A stretch of 64,000 nt of DNA from Silvanigrella aquatica (lineage in GTDB: Bacteria; Bdellovibrionota_B; Oligoflexia; Silvanigrellales; Silvanigrellaceae). Below the pieces are notes generated by a model that saw only the letters and a program-made list of their open reading frames with translations, ran no database searches and was not told the DNA's origin. Position numbers and translations under genes: made by a program. This document shows, piece after piece, positions 7,598 through 16,522 of the stretch. The stretch spans positions 124,001 through 188,000 of the forward strand of contig NZ_CP017834.1 in NCBI RefSeq assembly GCF_001907975.1. Direction: 5' to 3'. Position 1 is the first letter of the stretch. The number at the start of each line of letters is the position of its first letter.

Positions 7598-9766
7598 ATG
7601 AAATATCGTTCAAGGCTTTATATTCTTTTCGTTTGGGTATTTTTTGCAATTATTATCGCAATTGCAGGAACGTGGATTGAAAACCATATTGTAAGTGATG
7701 GTGCTGCTTTTAGTAATAAATTTTTTGGCAGTTCTGTTTTTTTATTTTTTTCAGCAGTGAATATCAATGTCATTTTGCTTTTATTATTTGTATTTTTAAC
7801 TTTTCGCAGCGGTGTTAAGTTAATTGTCGATAATTCACAAGGTGCCTTTGGGAGTAAATTAAATACAAAACTAGTGACTGCATTTTTATTTTTTTCATTA
7901 TTACCTACTGTTGTTCTTTTATATGTTTCAACAAAGTTCGTAAATACAAATTTTGAAAAATGGTTACCTTCTAATTTTGTGGAAGCAACTGAAGAAACAC
8001 TAAATAGTGAAGCTATGTATCAGACACAAATAGCTTCACTATTTTCAAATCAAAATCCAGTCAAAGAAAATTTTTTAAATTTTGATTTTGTAAAAGATAA
8101 AAGAAAAGATAAATTAATATATATTTCTAAAAAAGAGGAAAAAAATGAAATATTAATTACAGAAGCAATAGAAAAAAATTATTTACAAATTAAAGAAAAA
8201 CCAAATTGGTTTGAATTTGGTAAAGAACGAATGATATTAATCAGGTCAAATTCAACTTATGTTTTTGGGATAATATCTCCTAAAATGCTTCATCCGCAAT
8301 GGCTGATGCTAAAATCAGAATATCCTGAATCGCAAAGCGCTTCAAAAATATTAAAACTTTCCTACTATGTTATGTTAGGTGTTATTACGCTACTTATTGT
8401 CTTTTCGGCAACATGGTTAGGTTTTACAATTGCGCGAGAAATAACAGTTCCTATGCAAATCTTATCAAATGCAACGGAAAGCGTGGCTCATGGAAATTAC
8501 TCTGTGAAAATTGATGATATTGTTTCTGATGATGAAATGGGGAAACTGGCATTAAGCTTTCGTTCGATGGTATCTGACTTAAAACTAGAAAAAGAAAGAG
8601 TTGATATCTACTCAAATGAAATCAAAAGAAAAGCGGACGATTTATTAATTAAATCGGAATATAATGAGGTTTTGCTAAGAAATGTAAATGCGGCTGTTAT
8701 TGCTCTCGATCAAAATTTAGTAATTGAATCCTGGAATCACCGTGCTGAGAATTTATTTCAAATTAATGAATATGATGCTATTGGTAGGCATATTTCTCAC
8801 ATTATAGATCCAAAAATATTTCACACAGCTTTTGAGCCTCCTTTAATTGAAATATCGGAATCTCCTAAAAAAAGAATTGAATTGGAATGGGCCGGTAAAA
8901 TTAGTGATTTTGATTATCAATTGCAAATTGCCGTAAGCATGTTACTTTCACCTCGTGGTCAAGTTGTGAAAATTATATTTATTAATGACATTACAGAGCT
9001 TGCTAAAGTGCAAAGAATGGCTGCTTGGCGTGATGTGGCAAGAAGAGTTGCTCACGAAATTAAAAATCCGTTAACACCCATTAAGCTCGGCGCTCAGCGT
9101 ATTGAAAGAAGATTTTCAAATCATTTTGAAGGAATCGATCACTCTATTTTTAAAGAGTCTTTACAAATAATTTTACAAAGTACAGAAAGTATAAAAATTC
9201 TTGTCGATGAATTTATTAAATTTTCGAGAATGCCTCAGTCGTATTTGCAAGAAGGTAACATTGCGGAATATGTTTATATGTCCTTGCAAGGATTTGTCGG
9301 AAATTCTGAAAATGTACCTATGGTTTTTGAATTAAAAATTGATAATCAAGTTATAATTGTAGAGAATGAGGAGAGGTTAGAAACTTTGCCGATCATTAAA
9401 TGTAATTTTGATAGAGACCAAATTGTAAGATTGTTGGTTAATTTGATTTCAAATGCAGTTACTGTGTCCCAGGGAAATGGATATTCCGTGATTGTTTCGT
9501 TAAAATTTCAATCTGGGGATGATTCTGTGAGAATTATGGTAAGAGATTTTGGAGAGGGATTATCTCCAGAAGTGAAGCAAAGATTATTTGAACCATATTT
9601 CAGCACAAAAAAAACGGGCACGGGTTTGGGGTTGGTCATTGCGAAGCAAATTGTAGATGAGCATTTTGGTAAAATATATGTTGAAGAAAATCATCCAAAA
9701 GGTACAGTCTTTATCGTTGAAATTCCTGCTGTGAAACCGAGGAGCAATGGGGTTAATTTAATTTGA
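7598..9766 (+). CDS. ntrY: NtrY-type sensor histidine kinase
   Basis: 722 residues with the NtrY plan: N-terminal membrane segments (about 5-28, 45-68, 92-112), a periplasmic region, a further membrane segment near 255-277, HAMP, PAS (about 360-460), HisKA with the H-box VAHEIKNPLTPIKLGAQRIERR, and HATPase with NLISNAVT, RDFGEGL and GTGLGLVIAKQ. The segment FRSGVKLIVDNSQGAFGSKLNTKLV is typical of the family. In other bacteria NtrY senses nitrogen or redox status and phosphorylates NtrX. The stop codon overlaps the start of the regulator gene, so the two are translationally coupled. GGGAG ribosome site upstream. Confidence 0.87.
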   Translation: MKYRSRLYILFVWVFFAIIIAIAGTWIENHIVSDGAAFSNKFFGSSVFLFFSAVNINVILLLLFVFLTFRSGVKLIVDNSQGAFGSKLNTKLVTAFLFFSLLPTVVLLYVSTKFVNTNFEKWLPSNFVEATEETLNSEAMYQTQIASLFSNQNPVKENFLNFDFVKDKRKDKLIYISKKEEKNEILITEAIEKNYLQIKEKPNWFEFGKERMILIRSNSTYVFGIISPKMLHPQWLMLKSEYPESQSASKILKLSYYVMLGVITLLIVFSATWLGFTIAREITVPMQILSNATESVAHGNYSVKIDDIVSDDEMGKLALSFRSMVSDLKLEKERVDIYSNEIKRKADDLLIKSEYNEVLLRNVNAAVIALDQNLVIESWNHRAENLFQINEYDAIGRHISHIIDPKIFHTAFEPPLIEISESPKKRIELEWAGKISDFDYQLQIAVSMLLSPRGQVVKIIFINDITELAKVQRMAAWRDVARRVAHEIKNPLTPIKLGAQRIERRFSNHFEGIDHSIFKESLQIILQSTESIKILVDEFIKFSRMPQSYLQEGNIAEYVYMSLQGFVGNSENVPMVFELKIDNQVIIVENEERLETLPIIKCNFDRDQIVRLLVNLISNAVTVSQGNGYSVIVSLKFQSGDDSVRIMVRDFGEGLSPEVKQRLFEPYFSTKKTGTGLGLVIAKQIVDEHFGKIYVEENHPKGTVFIVEIPAVKPRSNGVNLI

Positions 9767-11175
9767 ATACAACAAATATTCCAGGAAAAATACTAGTAAT
9801 TGATGATGAAAAAGATATTTGTTCTACATTATCTGGTATTTTGAGTGATGAAGGTTACAAAGTTATCACGGCAAATTCTGCAGAAGCCGGACTTAAATTG
9901 GCAAAAAGAGAGTGGCCCGATGTTTGTTTTTTAGATGTCTGGCTTCCTGACTCCGATGGAACGGAAACTTTAGAAAAGCTGAGAGCCGTTAATCCTGACA
10001 TCTATATTATTATGATGAGCGGTCATGCAAATATTGAAACTGCTGTGAAATGTACGCGTTTGGGAGCCACTGATTTCATAGAAAAGCCTTTAAGTCTTGA
10101 AAAAGTACTGTTAAATGTTCAAAATATTTTGCATTTAAAAGATCTTAAATTTGAGAATCAAAATTTAAAAAACAGGGTTGAAAAAAAGTATACTCTTCTT
10201 GGAAATTCGCAAGAATTAAGGGAAATTGTAGCTACTGTTGAAATGATTGCAAAAAAAAATACGACAATATTAATTACGGGAGAGAACGGTACTGGAAAAG
10301 AAAATGTCGCACGATTAATACATGAAAAATCGAATCGTTCTACAAAACCATTTGTCGCTATAAACTGCGCTGCTATTCCCGATGAGCTTATTGAAAGCGA
10401 GCTTTTTGGCCATGAAAAAGGAGCCTTTACGGGCGCCCATTCTGCTAAAAGAGGGAAGTTTGAACTTGCTCATAATGGGACGTTATTTCTTGATGAAATA
10501 GGCGATATGAGTTTAAAGACGCAAAGTAAATTATTGCGCGCTCTGCAAGAGCAAAAAATAGAGCGTATTGGTTCTGACGAAACAATTTCTGTTGATGCAA
10601 GAATTATTGCAGCAACAAATAAAAATCTTGAAGAAGAAATTAAAAAAGGAAATTTTAGGGAAGATTTATATTATAGAATAAATGTTATTCCCATTATTTT
10701 ACCTCCATTAAGGCAAAGAAAAGAAGATATAGAGCTTATTTCATCGCATTATTTGTCCTTATTTTCTGCTGAAAACAGCATAAAAAATAAATCACTTTCT
10801 CAAAGTTCTATTAATATATTAAAATCATATTCATGGCCAGGTAATGTGAGAGAATTAAAAAATATTATGGAGCGATTGTCTATAATGGTTAAGTCTGATG
10901 TTATTGAACCTAGCCATTTGCCTTCACCTATCAACACAACTCGTCAAGAAAAAAATGAAGAATTTGAAAGTTTATTTCTACCTCTAGATTTTAGAGAAGC
11001 AAGAGCTCGTTTTGAGAAAGTATTTATTCTAAAAAAACTGGAATCTTTTGATGGTAATGTTTCAAAAACCGCTGATGCCATGGGTATGGAAAGAAGCCAT
11101 CTGTATAGAAAAATGCGACAATTCGATTTGATTGCTGAAAATGAAAAAAACTCAGAAGAGGAAAAAGTGGAATGA
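9763..11175 (+). CDS. ntrX: NtrX-type sigma-54-dependent response regulator
   Basis: 470 residues. Receiver domain 8-125 with acidic pair DDE, phospho-Asp58 (VCFLDVWLP), Thr/Ser switch (MMSGH) and Lys in EKPLS. AAA+ domain about 145-375 with Walker A GENGTGKE near 172, the sigma-54 contact loop GAFTGA near 220, Walker B LFLDEIGD and the arginine-rich sensor segment. C-terminal Fis-type helix-turn-helix (GNVSKTADAMGMERSHLYRKM). The TTG start overlaps the ntrY stop as TTGA. Activates sigma-54 promoters when phosphorylated by NtrY; targets in this organism are unknown. Confidence 0.9.
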   Translation: MNTTNIPGKILVIDDEKDICSTLSGILSDEGYKVITANSAEAGLKLAKREWPDVCFLDVWLPDSDGTETLEKLRAVNPDIYIIMMSGHANIETAVKCTRLGATDFIEKPLSLEKVLLNVQNILHLKDLKFENQNLKNRVEKKYTLLGNSQELREIVATVEMIAKKNTTILITGENGTGKENVARLIHEKSNRSTKPFVAINCAAIPDELIESELFGHEKGAFTGAHSAKRGKFELAHNGTLFLDEIGDMSLKTQSKLLRALQEQKIERIGSDETISVDARIIAATNKNLEEEIKKGNFREDLYYRINVIPIILPPLRQRKEDIELISSHYLSLFSAENSIKNKSLSQSSINILKSYSWPGNVRELKNIMERLSIMVKSDVIEPSHLPSPINTTRQEKNEEFESLFLPLDFREARARFEKVFILKKLESFDGNVSKTADAMGMERSHLYRKMRQFDLIAENEKNSEEEKVE

Positions 11176-12299
11176 AAACATTAATAAAAATAATAATTTT
11201 ATTTATAATTTCTGTTTTCGCCATTCATTTCATGTATTCTAATAATATAATCGATGTCAAAAATTTATTAAAAGCTTTTGAAAGCCATAAAAAATTAATT
11301 TTATTAGTCGCTTTTATTCAGATTTTAAATTGTTTATTTATGACTTTTCGTTACTTTAGTTTATTGAAGATTTTTAAAATTAAAGTTGATTTTCAAAATG
11401 TTGTTGCAGCTACTTTTGTAAGCAATGGCATTGGTCAATGGCTCCCAGGTTCTATGGCCTTTATTGAAGTGTTACGAATTGGATTAATGCTTGGTGCTGA
11501 TAAAGATTATAATTTTAAAGCCAATCAAATTGAAAAGTCAGAGGTGAAAGAAAATTTAGAGGAATTAGCAATACGTTCAAAGCTTGCCGCGGTATCTATT
11601 ATGGACAGGTTAATTGGTCTTTTAGTGATGCTTATTTTTGGATTGATTATGACAGCACTAATCTATTTAAAAACGGAACAAGGAAGTATAGCATCAAGTA
11701 ATTTAATAGCTTTTTTTATAGTTACCTTTTTATTTTTCATATTTCTGCTTGCTTTACCTCTTTTCTCAGGACGGCAATTTTTTAGGAAATTGTTCACAAG
11801 AATAGAACGTATTGTATTATCTTATTTAAGAAATAGCTTTTTAAATAAGTTGATTAGAAAACTCTTTGTTGAAACCAATTCATTATTGGATGCTCTTGCT
11901 TTAGGGAGTCGCAAAATATCCTATTTTTGGAAGCCTGTTTTTTTTAGTATCATTTGTTTGCTTTTGGCGAGTTCAGGGATGTTTTTTTCAGGAATGGCAA
12001 TTTCAGGTCGCGTCCCCTTTGAAGCAATTTTAGCGACAATGTCTATACTATCAATAGCTTCTATTCTTCCTATTGGGCTTGCTGGTATGGGGGGAATGCA
12101 AATCATTGCTGCCATTGTCTTTTCTCTATTTGAAATTTCTTCTCAAAACGCAGTTTCTGCTCAATTGCTTCAGACCGCTGTCAATCTTTTGGCTATATCC
12201 CTAATGGGCATATTATTTGCGAGATTGAGTGCAAAACAAATACGTGCCATTGTATTATCTAAGAAAAGTGAAAACTTTCTCACCAATAAAAATATGTGA
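11172..12299 (+). CDS. UPF0104/lysylphosphatidylglycerol synthase-like membrane protein
   Basis: 375 residues with about eight hydrophobic segments. Family features are the motif GQWLPGSMAFIEVLRIG and the C-terminal PIGLAGMGGMQIIAAIVF segment found in the flippase-like N-terminal domain of MprF and in the UPF0104 family. No aminoacyl-transferase domain is present. Such proteins are proposed to move lipids across the inner membrane. The ATG overlaps the ntrX stop (ATGA), so it is the third gene of the ntrYX operon, and a terminator hairpin immediately follows its stop codon. Why it is coupled to ntrYX is unknown. Confidence 0.78.
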   Translation: MKTLIKIIILFIISVFAIHFMYSNNIIDVKNLLKAFESHKKLILLVAFIQILNCLFMTFRYFSLLKIFKIKVDFQNVVAATFVSNGIGQWLPGSMAFIEVLRIGLMLGADKDYNFKANQIEKSEVKENLEELAIRSKLAAVSIMDRLIGLLVMLIFGLIMTALIYLKTEQGSIASSNLIAFFIVTFLFFIFLLALPLFSGRQFFRKLFTRIERIVLSYLRNSFLNKLIRKLFVETNSLLDALALGSRKISYFWKPVFFSIICLLLASSGMFFSGMAISGRVPFEAILATMSILSIASILPIGLAGMGGMQIIAAIVFSLFEISSQNAVSAQLLQTAVNLLAISLMGILFARLSAKQIRAIVLSKKSENFLTNKNM

Positions 12300-12327
12300 T
12301 GACGCCCCTATTAGGGGATCATTTTTT
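12297..12327 (+). terminator. Rho-independent terminator of the ntrYX operon
   Basis: CCCC at 12305-12308 pairs with GGGG at 12314-12317 around loop TATTA; outer TGAT/ATCA arms extend the stem across a four-base bulge, and six T residues follow (12322-12327). It begins at the stop codon of the membrane protein gene. Confidence 0.7.
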
Positions 12328-12336
12328 AAAAAATTA

Positions 12337-12366
12337 TTCACCATTTTTAGAATTTTGTGCTATAAT
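12337..12366 (+). promoter_or_regulatory. Extended -10 promoter for the 12507 gene
   Basis: A perfect TATAAT at 12361-12366 is preceded by TGC (extended -10) and by TTCACC at 12337-12342 as a weak -35 with an 18-base spacer. It lies just after the preceding terminator and about 140 bases before the next start codon, giving a transcript with a leader of about 130 bases. Confidence 0.6.
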
Positions 12367-12461
12367 AACTATATAAAGAGTTTCTATGGATAATGTATCT
12401 CGTGTCAGGTTGTTGTAACTCTAAGTGTTTGAAATATTTAATTTTATTTTTAACGGTGCGA

Positions 12462-12477
12462 AAGGATTCACATCCTT
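12462..12477 (+). promoter_or_regulatory. Leader hairpin before the 12507 gene
   Basis: AAGGAT at 12462-12467 pairs with ATCCTT at 12472-12477 around loop TCAC. It sits about 15 bases before the very strong ribosome site AAAGGAGGTGG, in a leader of about 130 bases. The AAGGAT arm itself resembles a ribosome site and is sequestered. No known riboswitch family was recognised. Confidence 0.4.
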
Positions 12478-12506
12478 AATATATGTTTAAGAAAGGAGGT
12501 GGCAAA

Positions 12507-12929
12507 ATGCAAGGAAAAGTCTTTGAAAACAACTTCATAGAAGGCATGGATTTTGAAAAAGTAGAAAATCTAAGACAGATTTACGAATGGATTCAATTGC
12601 ATACGGAAATTTGCCATCTTTACGCGCAGTTAAGTGATGAGCAGGAAAAAGCCAAATTTAAGGACAAAGTAGAAGCCTCCATGAATAGAGGTAAACTGCT
12701 TTTAGAAACAGTATTTTCGGACTCTAACCAGCATCATAAGCCACCTTTAATCCCACTTTCTGGTATGAACCGATTTGCCAATAATATTGCAAATCATGAT
12801 TTGAGAGCCATAGGAAAACATGAAAGTGTGACAAATGTTTTAACAAATTCTTTTAAGTCAGAGCTAGGAACAGTGGCAAATGTGAAAAAAAGACCTATGC
12901 CAAGTCGTACTTATCTCAGGAAAAAATAA
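12507..12929 (+). CDS. Unknown 140-residue protein with very strong expression signals
   Basis: Not recognised. The start is set at 12507 because AAAGGAGGTGG (12493-12503) lies directly before this ATG and inside the longer frame that would begin at 12483. The protein is soluble, mainly helical in the first 80 residues (FEKVENLRQIYEWIQLHTEICHLYAQ) and basic at the end (KKRPMPSRTYLRKK). It has its own extended -10 promoter, a structured leader and a 12-bp-stem terminator, so it is probably a highly expressed single-gene unit. Function cannot be given. Confidence 0.7.
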   Translation: MQGKVFENNFIEGMDFEKVENLRQIYEWIQLHTEICHLYAQLSDEQEKAKFKDKVEASMNRGKLLLETVFSDSNQHHKPPLIPLSGMNRFANNIANHDLRAIGKHESVTNVLTNSFKSELGTVANVKKRPMPSRTYLRKK

Positions 12930-12974
12930 TCTTTTAAAATCGGATACCAGTTTTTGATCATTTATAGTTTGCAG

Positions 12975-13013
12975 ATGGAGTCTTTTTGATTAAGAAAAGA
13001 CTCCATTTTTTTT
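12975..13013 (+). terminator. Strong rho-independent terminator
   Basis: A perfect 12-bp stem (12975-12986 with 12995-13006, ATGGAGTCTTTT/AAAAGACTCCAT) encloses an 8-base loop and runs into an uninterrupted T tract. It ends the transcript of the 140-residue protein gene. Confidence 0.9.
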
Positions 13014-13073
13014 CATGCTAAACTCGTTCTTGATTGCTTCCGGAGCTATTTTTTATTTTTTTGGAATGTATTA

Positions 13074-13559
13074 ATGAAGAAGATATTAAGTTATATTATA
13101 ATATTTTTTGTGTCATTTTTAATATTAACCTCTTTATTTAAATTAATTAAAAATTTATCTTTATTTCAGGAGAAAAAAACAACGTTTTCTTTTGGTTCAA
13201 ATAAAAATATTGAAAATGTGCATCGTCAATCAAAATGGGTTCAAAATGATTATTTTTTGCCAAATCATGCTTGGCAATATTTCAAGTTAAATGATGAAAT
13301 TAAAGTTGGAAAAAAATATTATTTGATTCAAAAAATATTCGATAATAAAATGTGCTTTTTTGGAGTTTTTTATCTTAAAAAGCTTCATAATGAATTCATA
13401 GTATTAAAATCTGAGCAAAAATATAAAGTATCTAAAATAGAGCAATATGCGAAAATAAAGTCAATTCGTATGATTACTTTATTAGCAAGTGAAAATGATG
13501 CCGTTTCTTTGCGTCAACTTGAAAATTGTAAAGATTGGACATACATTGAAAACTTATAA
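13074..13559 (+). CDS. Unknown membrane-anchored protein
   Basis: 161 residues. Residues about 5-26 form one membrane segment or uncleaved signal (YIIIFFVSFLILTSLFKLI); the rest is a basic and aromatic periplasmic domain with two cysteines (MCFFGVF, ENCKDW). No family recognised. It overlaps the next gene by 14 bases, so the two are probably coupled; the neighbour resembles a pilus/secretin accessory domain, which makes an envelope role likely but unproven. Confidence 0.55.
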   Translation: MKKILSYIIIFFVSFLILTSLFKLIKNLSLFQEKKTTFSFGSNKNIENVHRQSKWVQNDYFLPNHAWQYFKLNDEIKVGKKYYLIQKIFDNKMCFFGVFYLKKLHNEFIVLKSEQKYKVSKIEQYAKIKSIRMITLLASENDAVSLRQLENCKDWTYIENL

Positions 13560-13953
13560 TTTATTTATAATTTTAGTTGTGGTATTCTCAAGTAGGAATA
13601 TTTTTGCTAGTCACTTCCCAAATTATGAAAATAAAACAATACATGTGATTTTAAATAAATGTAAAACCCTTCCTCATAAAAAAATTCTTGAAATTTCTTC
13701 TTATAATAGCCAAATATTAAAAGTTGAAAAAGACTTTATTACCAATAAAATATGTCTCAAAGGAAATAAAGTTGGTTCTACGAAATTAAGCATGCTATTA
13801 TTGGGAAGTTCGGGAGAAGATACTTGGCATGTCCAAGTGATTTCCCCCCTAGCGAAAAAAAAGGGTAAGAGTAAAAGGCTTAAACCCAGCTCTAAAATTT
13901 CCAATTTTGATAAAGAACTTGGAAATCCCTATTCTATGCCGGGATGGCAATAA
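13546..13953 (+). CDS. Small exported protein resembling pilus-formation N-terminal domain
   Basis: 135 residues from the TTG at 13546, which gives a clean signal peptide (MKTYNLFIILVVVFSSRNIFA, cleaved before Ser). A longer frame from 13489 would place that signal internally and overlap the previous gene by 71 bases. The mature part (SQILKVEKDFITNKICLKGNKVGSTKLSMLL, DTWHVQV) follows the pattern of the short beta domain at the N-terminus of CpaC/RcpA-type pilus secretins, in which a residue patch, a Gly-x-Thr turn and a V-x-V strand recur. Here it is alone and followed by a basic tail. The assignment is tentative. Confidence 0.45.
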   Translation: MKTYNLFIILVVVFSSRNIFASHFPNYENKTIHVILNKCKTLPHKKILEISSYNSQILKVEKDFITNKICLKGNKVGSTKLSMLLLGSSGEDTWHVQVISPLAKKKGKSKRLKPSSKISNFDKELGNPYSMPGWQ

Positions 13954-14051
13954 GAAGACCTTTTTGGCGCTTGCATTCGCTTTGTGCAATTGATAATGCC
14001 TAAGAGTCTGTTATTTTTCAATGAATTTAGATTGTTTTTGGAGAGAGAAAG

Positions 14052-14516
14052 TTGTTTGGATTCAGTGGCGGCGAAATACTTCTTATAGCACTCATTGCGC
14101 TTATTCTTTTTGGAAATGATAAGCTACCGGATAATATGAAAAAAATGATTAAAGGCTTAAATCAAGCGAAAAAAATGGCAAAAGAGGTGCAAGTCTCATG
14201 GCAGGATGTCAAAACAGATGTTCAAAGAAGTATAAATTTTGAAGAAGAAAAAGAAGAAATGCGGGCATTAATGGAATCCGCAACCATTGATATCAATGAA
14301 GAATCCTTCGCTAAAGAACACTATCCTATTCCTGCTAATTTTGCTGTTCCACAGGAAGAAATTGATGCTTTTCAGGAAGAAATTAACGCAAATAATCCTG
14401 AAAACGCAAATCATTTTAATGTCAATAAATTGGAAAACTCTGAAGAACTAAATATCGCTTACTTATCTGTCAATGACTTTATGATGTCATCTGAATTTGT
14501 AGGCCCGCGTCCTTAA
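14052..14516 (+). CDS. TatA/TatB-like twin-arginine translocase subunit
   Basis: 154 residues from a TTG with GGAGAGAG just upstream. The start follows the TatA/B pattern: short N-terminus with FGFSGGE, one membrane helix (ILLIALIALILFG), the hinge Asn-Asp-Lys-Leu-Pro and an amphipathic helix (DNMKKMIKGLNQAKKMAKEV). Then comes a long acidic tail of about 90 residues, longer than TatA (usually 70-90 residues in total) and closer to TatB in length. TatA/B proteins help move folded proteins across the inner membrane. No tatC lies nearby. Confidence 0.75.
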   Translation: MFGFSGGEILLIALIALILFGNDKLPDNMKKMIKGLNQAKKMAKEVQVSWQDVKTDVQRSINFEEEKEEMRALMESATIDINEESFAKEHYPIPANFAVPQEEIDAFQEEINANNPENANHFNVNKLENSEELNIAYLSVNDFMMSSEFVGPRP

Positions 14517-14603
14517 ATAGCCATTTTCATGACAATTTTTTTTTAATATTTATTACCGATAATTTTTTTAGGAATGCTTCAAAATATTATTGCGGGATAA
14601 TTC

Positions 14604-15047
14604 ATGGATTTGAAATTAAAAGCTTTGTATATTTTATCCCTAACAATCCCTACCATTATTTTAATTCTATATTTTTTCAATTCTTTTAAGAAAAGTTTTC
14701 ATAAAAATAAAAAAAAGATTCGCATCATTATTTTTAATAGACGATTGAATAAAGTTAGAAACTTTGAAAAACTATCTGAAATGATTATGAAAGATATTTT
14801 GGAAGCATTAAAAACTGAAAATAATTCACATGAGCAAGCTAAAGCGCTACTGCCTTTACTCCTTGATATTCGAAAAACTGGAGAAAAATTGCTGGCGCAG
14901 CAACATTTTTATCATACTGTTTTATTTCCCTCAGGAGAAGCCCGAATTAAACCGAGGGTAGAACGATTGATTCACGTTGAAAAATTGTTAAAGTCACTTC
15001 CCAGGAAGGGCGTTTCAAGTGAAAATTTATATGAAAAGTCCCAATAA
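14604..15047 (+). CDS. Unknown small membrane-anchored protein
   Basis: 147 residues with one N-terminal membrane segment (about 6-26, ALYILSLTIPTIILILYFF) followed by a very basic stretch (KKSFHKNKKKIRIIIFNRR), which places the remaining helical domain in the cytoplasm. No family recognised. It is 87 bases after the TatA-like gene and 21 bases before the next small gene, so it may belong to the same operon. Confidence 0.55.
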   Translation: MDLKLKALYILSLTIPTIILILYFFNSFKKSFHKNKKKIRIIIFNRRLNKVRNFEKLSEMIMKDILEALKTENNSHEQAKALLPLLLDIRKTGEKLLAQQHFYHTVLFPSGEARIKPRVERLIHVEKLLKSLPRKGVSSENLYEKSQ

Positions 15048-15068
15048 TTAGAAGGATGTTTTTAAATT

Positions 15069-15395
15069 ATGGAAAATGTTAGTAATTTTCCCGTCAGAAT
15101 GAAAAGAAAGCCCGATGAAGTTTGGTATTGCAGAGAATTTTGGAATGGAGATTCTCGGGATGGACAGTTTTTAAATGGTGATGGATATCATTATTTTGAA
15201 ATGCTTGGTGACGGAATTGTGCAGAAAGCTTATGAATACTATGAAAGTGACGAGGGGGAGGAAAAAGTCACTCCTACCCCGGAACTTGTTGGGATTAATT
15301 GGTTTGAGTTTTTTGGATTTGAGGACGAAGAGCTGTTAGAGGTTGTTTTAGAACATGAATTTGCTCATATAGAACAATTAGTTAAAAAGTCTTAA
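15069..15395 (+). CDS. Unknown small acidic protein
   Basis: 108 residues, soluble and strongly acidic in the second half (YYESDEGEEKV, FGFEDEELLEVVLEHEF), rich in aromatic residues in the first half (DEVWYCREFWNGDSRDG). No transmembrane segment, no recognised domain. The start ATG has GGATG-type spacing from upstream AGAAGGA. Follows the preceding gene by 21 bases and precedes the DnaJ-like gene by 90. Confidence 0.5.
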   Translation: MENVSNFPVRMKRKPDEVWYCREFWNGDSRDGQFLNGDGYHYFEMLGDGIVQKAYEYYESDEGEEKVTPTPELVGINWFEFFGFEDEELLEVVLEHEFAHIEQLVKKS

Positions 15396-15485
15396 GGCAA
15401 ACCCCTTGCCATCAATCATTTGGGCATTAAATTTTTATAAAATCAAGTTCATTCAAATGTTCTTGATTAGGAATTGGAGAACCAA

Positions 15486-16427
15486 ATGAAGTATTACGAT
15501 ATTTTAGGTGTAAATAAAAATGCAACTTCTGATGAGATTAAAAAAGCTTATCGTAAGATGGCTATGCAGTATCATCCTGACCGAAATCCGGGCAATAAAT
15601 CGGCGGAAGATAAATTTAAAGAAATGTCTGAAGCTTATGCTGTCTTGTCAGATCCAGAAAAAAAACGTCAATACGATATGTTAGGAGATGCGCGCTTTAC
15701 ACAGCAGCAAGGCGCTGGATTCCAAGAAGATATTTTTAAAAACATGGATTTTGATAGTATTTTTAGAGAAATGGGGTTTTCTGGGTTTGGTGGTTTCAAT
15801 GGAGGCGGGCGTTTTAGTGGCTTTGGCGGTGGAAGGACTTCACAGCAGCAGCAACGGTCAAGTGCGCGCCGAGGTGGCTTTCGATCTGAACCTGAGGATT
15901 ATTCTCGTTTTGATATTGAGCACGATCTTGAAATTGGATTTATGGATGCTTACAACGGAGCTGAAAGATATGTGAGTTTCTCCTTGAGTAATGGCGAAAG
16001 CATTTCAACAAGGATAAAAGTACCTGCAGGAATTGAAACGGGTAAAAAGTTAAGAGTACGCGAGCACGGACGTACGGCTCCCGATGGCCGTAAAGGGGAT
16101 CTTTACTTAAATGTAAAAGTGATGCCTCACCCCGAATTTGTTCGTAAAGAAAATGATATTGAAGTTGAGACGAAAACTTCATTTTCTTTACTTTGTTTAG
16201 GTGGAACGCTCGATGTCAATACGCCTCAAGGAATAAAACAAATTAAAATACGTTCAGGAATGCAAAATGGAATTAAAGTACGCATGAGAGGTCTGGGATT
16301 TTCTATTATGGGAACCTCTGAAAGAGGTGATTTATACGCAATACTTTCCGTTAAGGTTCCAACTTCTGATGAAATTACTGATGAGAATCGTGAGATCTTT
16401 GAGAAACTGCAGAAAGCTGGTTTTTAA
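15486..16427 (+). CDS. CbpA-type DnaJ-like co-chaperone
   Basis: 313 residues from the ATG at 15486; the TTG at 15474 lies within the ribosome site region (GGAG at 15476-15479) and is not used. J domain 1-70 with His30-Pro31-Asp32, a Gly/Phe-rich linker (about 85-120, then QQQQ) and a C-terminal substrate-binding domain (from about 140: [47 protein letters not shown]). The zinc finger of true DnaJ is missing, as in CbpA. It stimulates the ATPase of DnaK and hands over unfolded proteins in the cytoplasm. Confidence 0.9.
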   Translation: MKYYDILGVNKNATSDEIKKAYRKMAMQYHPDRNPGNKSAEDKFKEMSEAYAVLSDPEKKRQYDMLGDARFTQQQGAGFQEDIFKNMDFDSIFREMGFSGFGGFNGGGRFSGFGGGRTSQQQQRSSARRGGFRSEPEDYSRFDIEHDLEIGFMDAYNGAERYVSFSLSNGESISTRIKVPAGIETGKKLRVREHGRTAPDGRKGDLYLNVKVMPHPEFVRKENDIEVETKTSFSLLCLGGTLDVNTPQGIKQIKIRSGMQNGIKVRMRGLGFSIMGTSERGDLYAILSVKVPTSDEITDENREIFEKLQKAGF

Positions 16428-16522
16428 AACTTAACTCTGTTAAGGTTCCATTCACGTTTATAAAATTGATTTAAATATAAAATCATTTTTATTAATTTAC
16501 TCTTAAATGAAAAGGATAGCGT

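Noticed and set aside
12483-12506. Upstream ATG for the 140-residue protein
   Set aside because: The strong ribosome site lies inside this stretch, so translation must begin at 12507.
15688-15975. 95-codon open frame on plus
   Set aside because: Lies entirely in another frame of the Gly/Phe-rich part of the DnaJ-like gene, whose frame is supported by clear domains.
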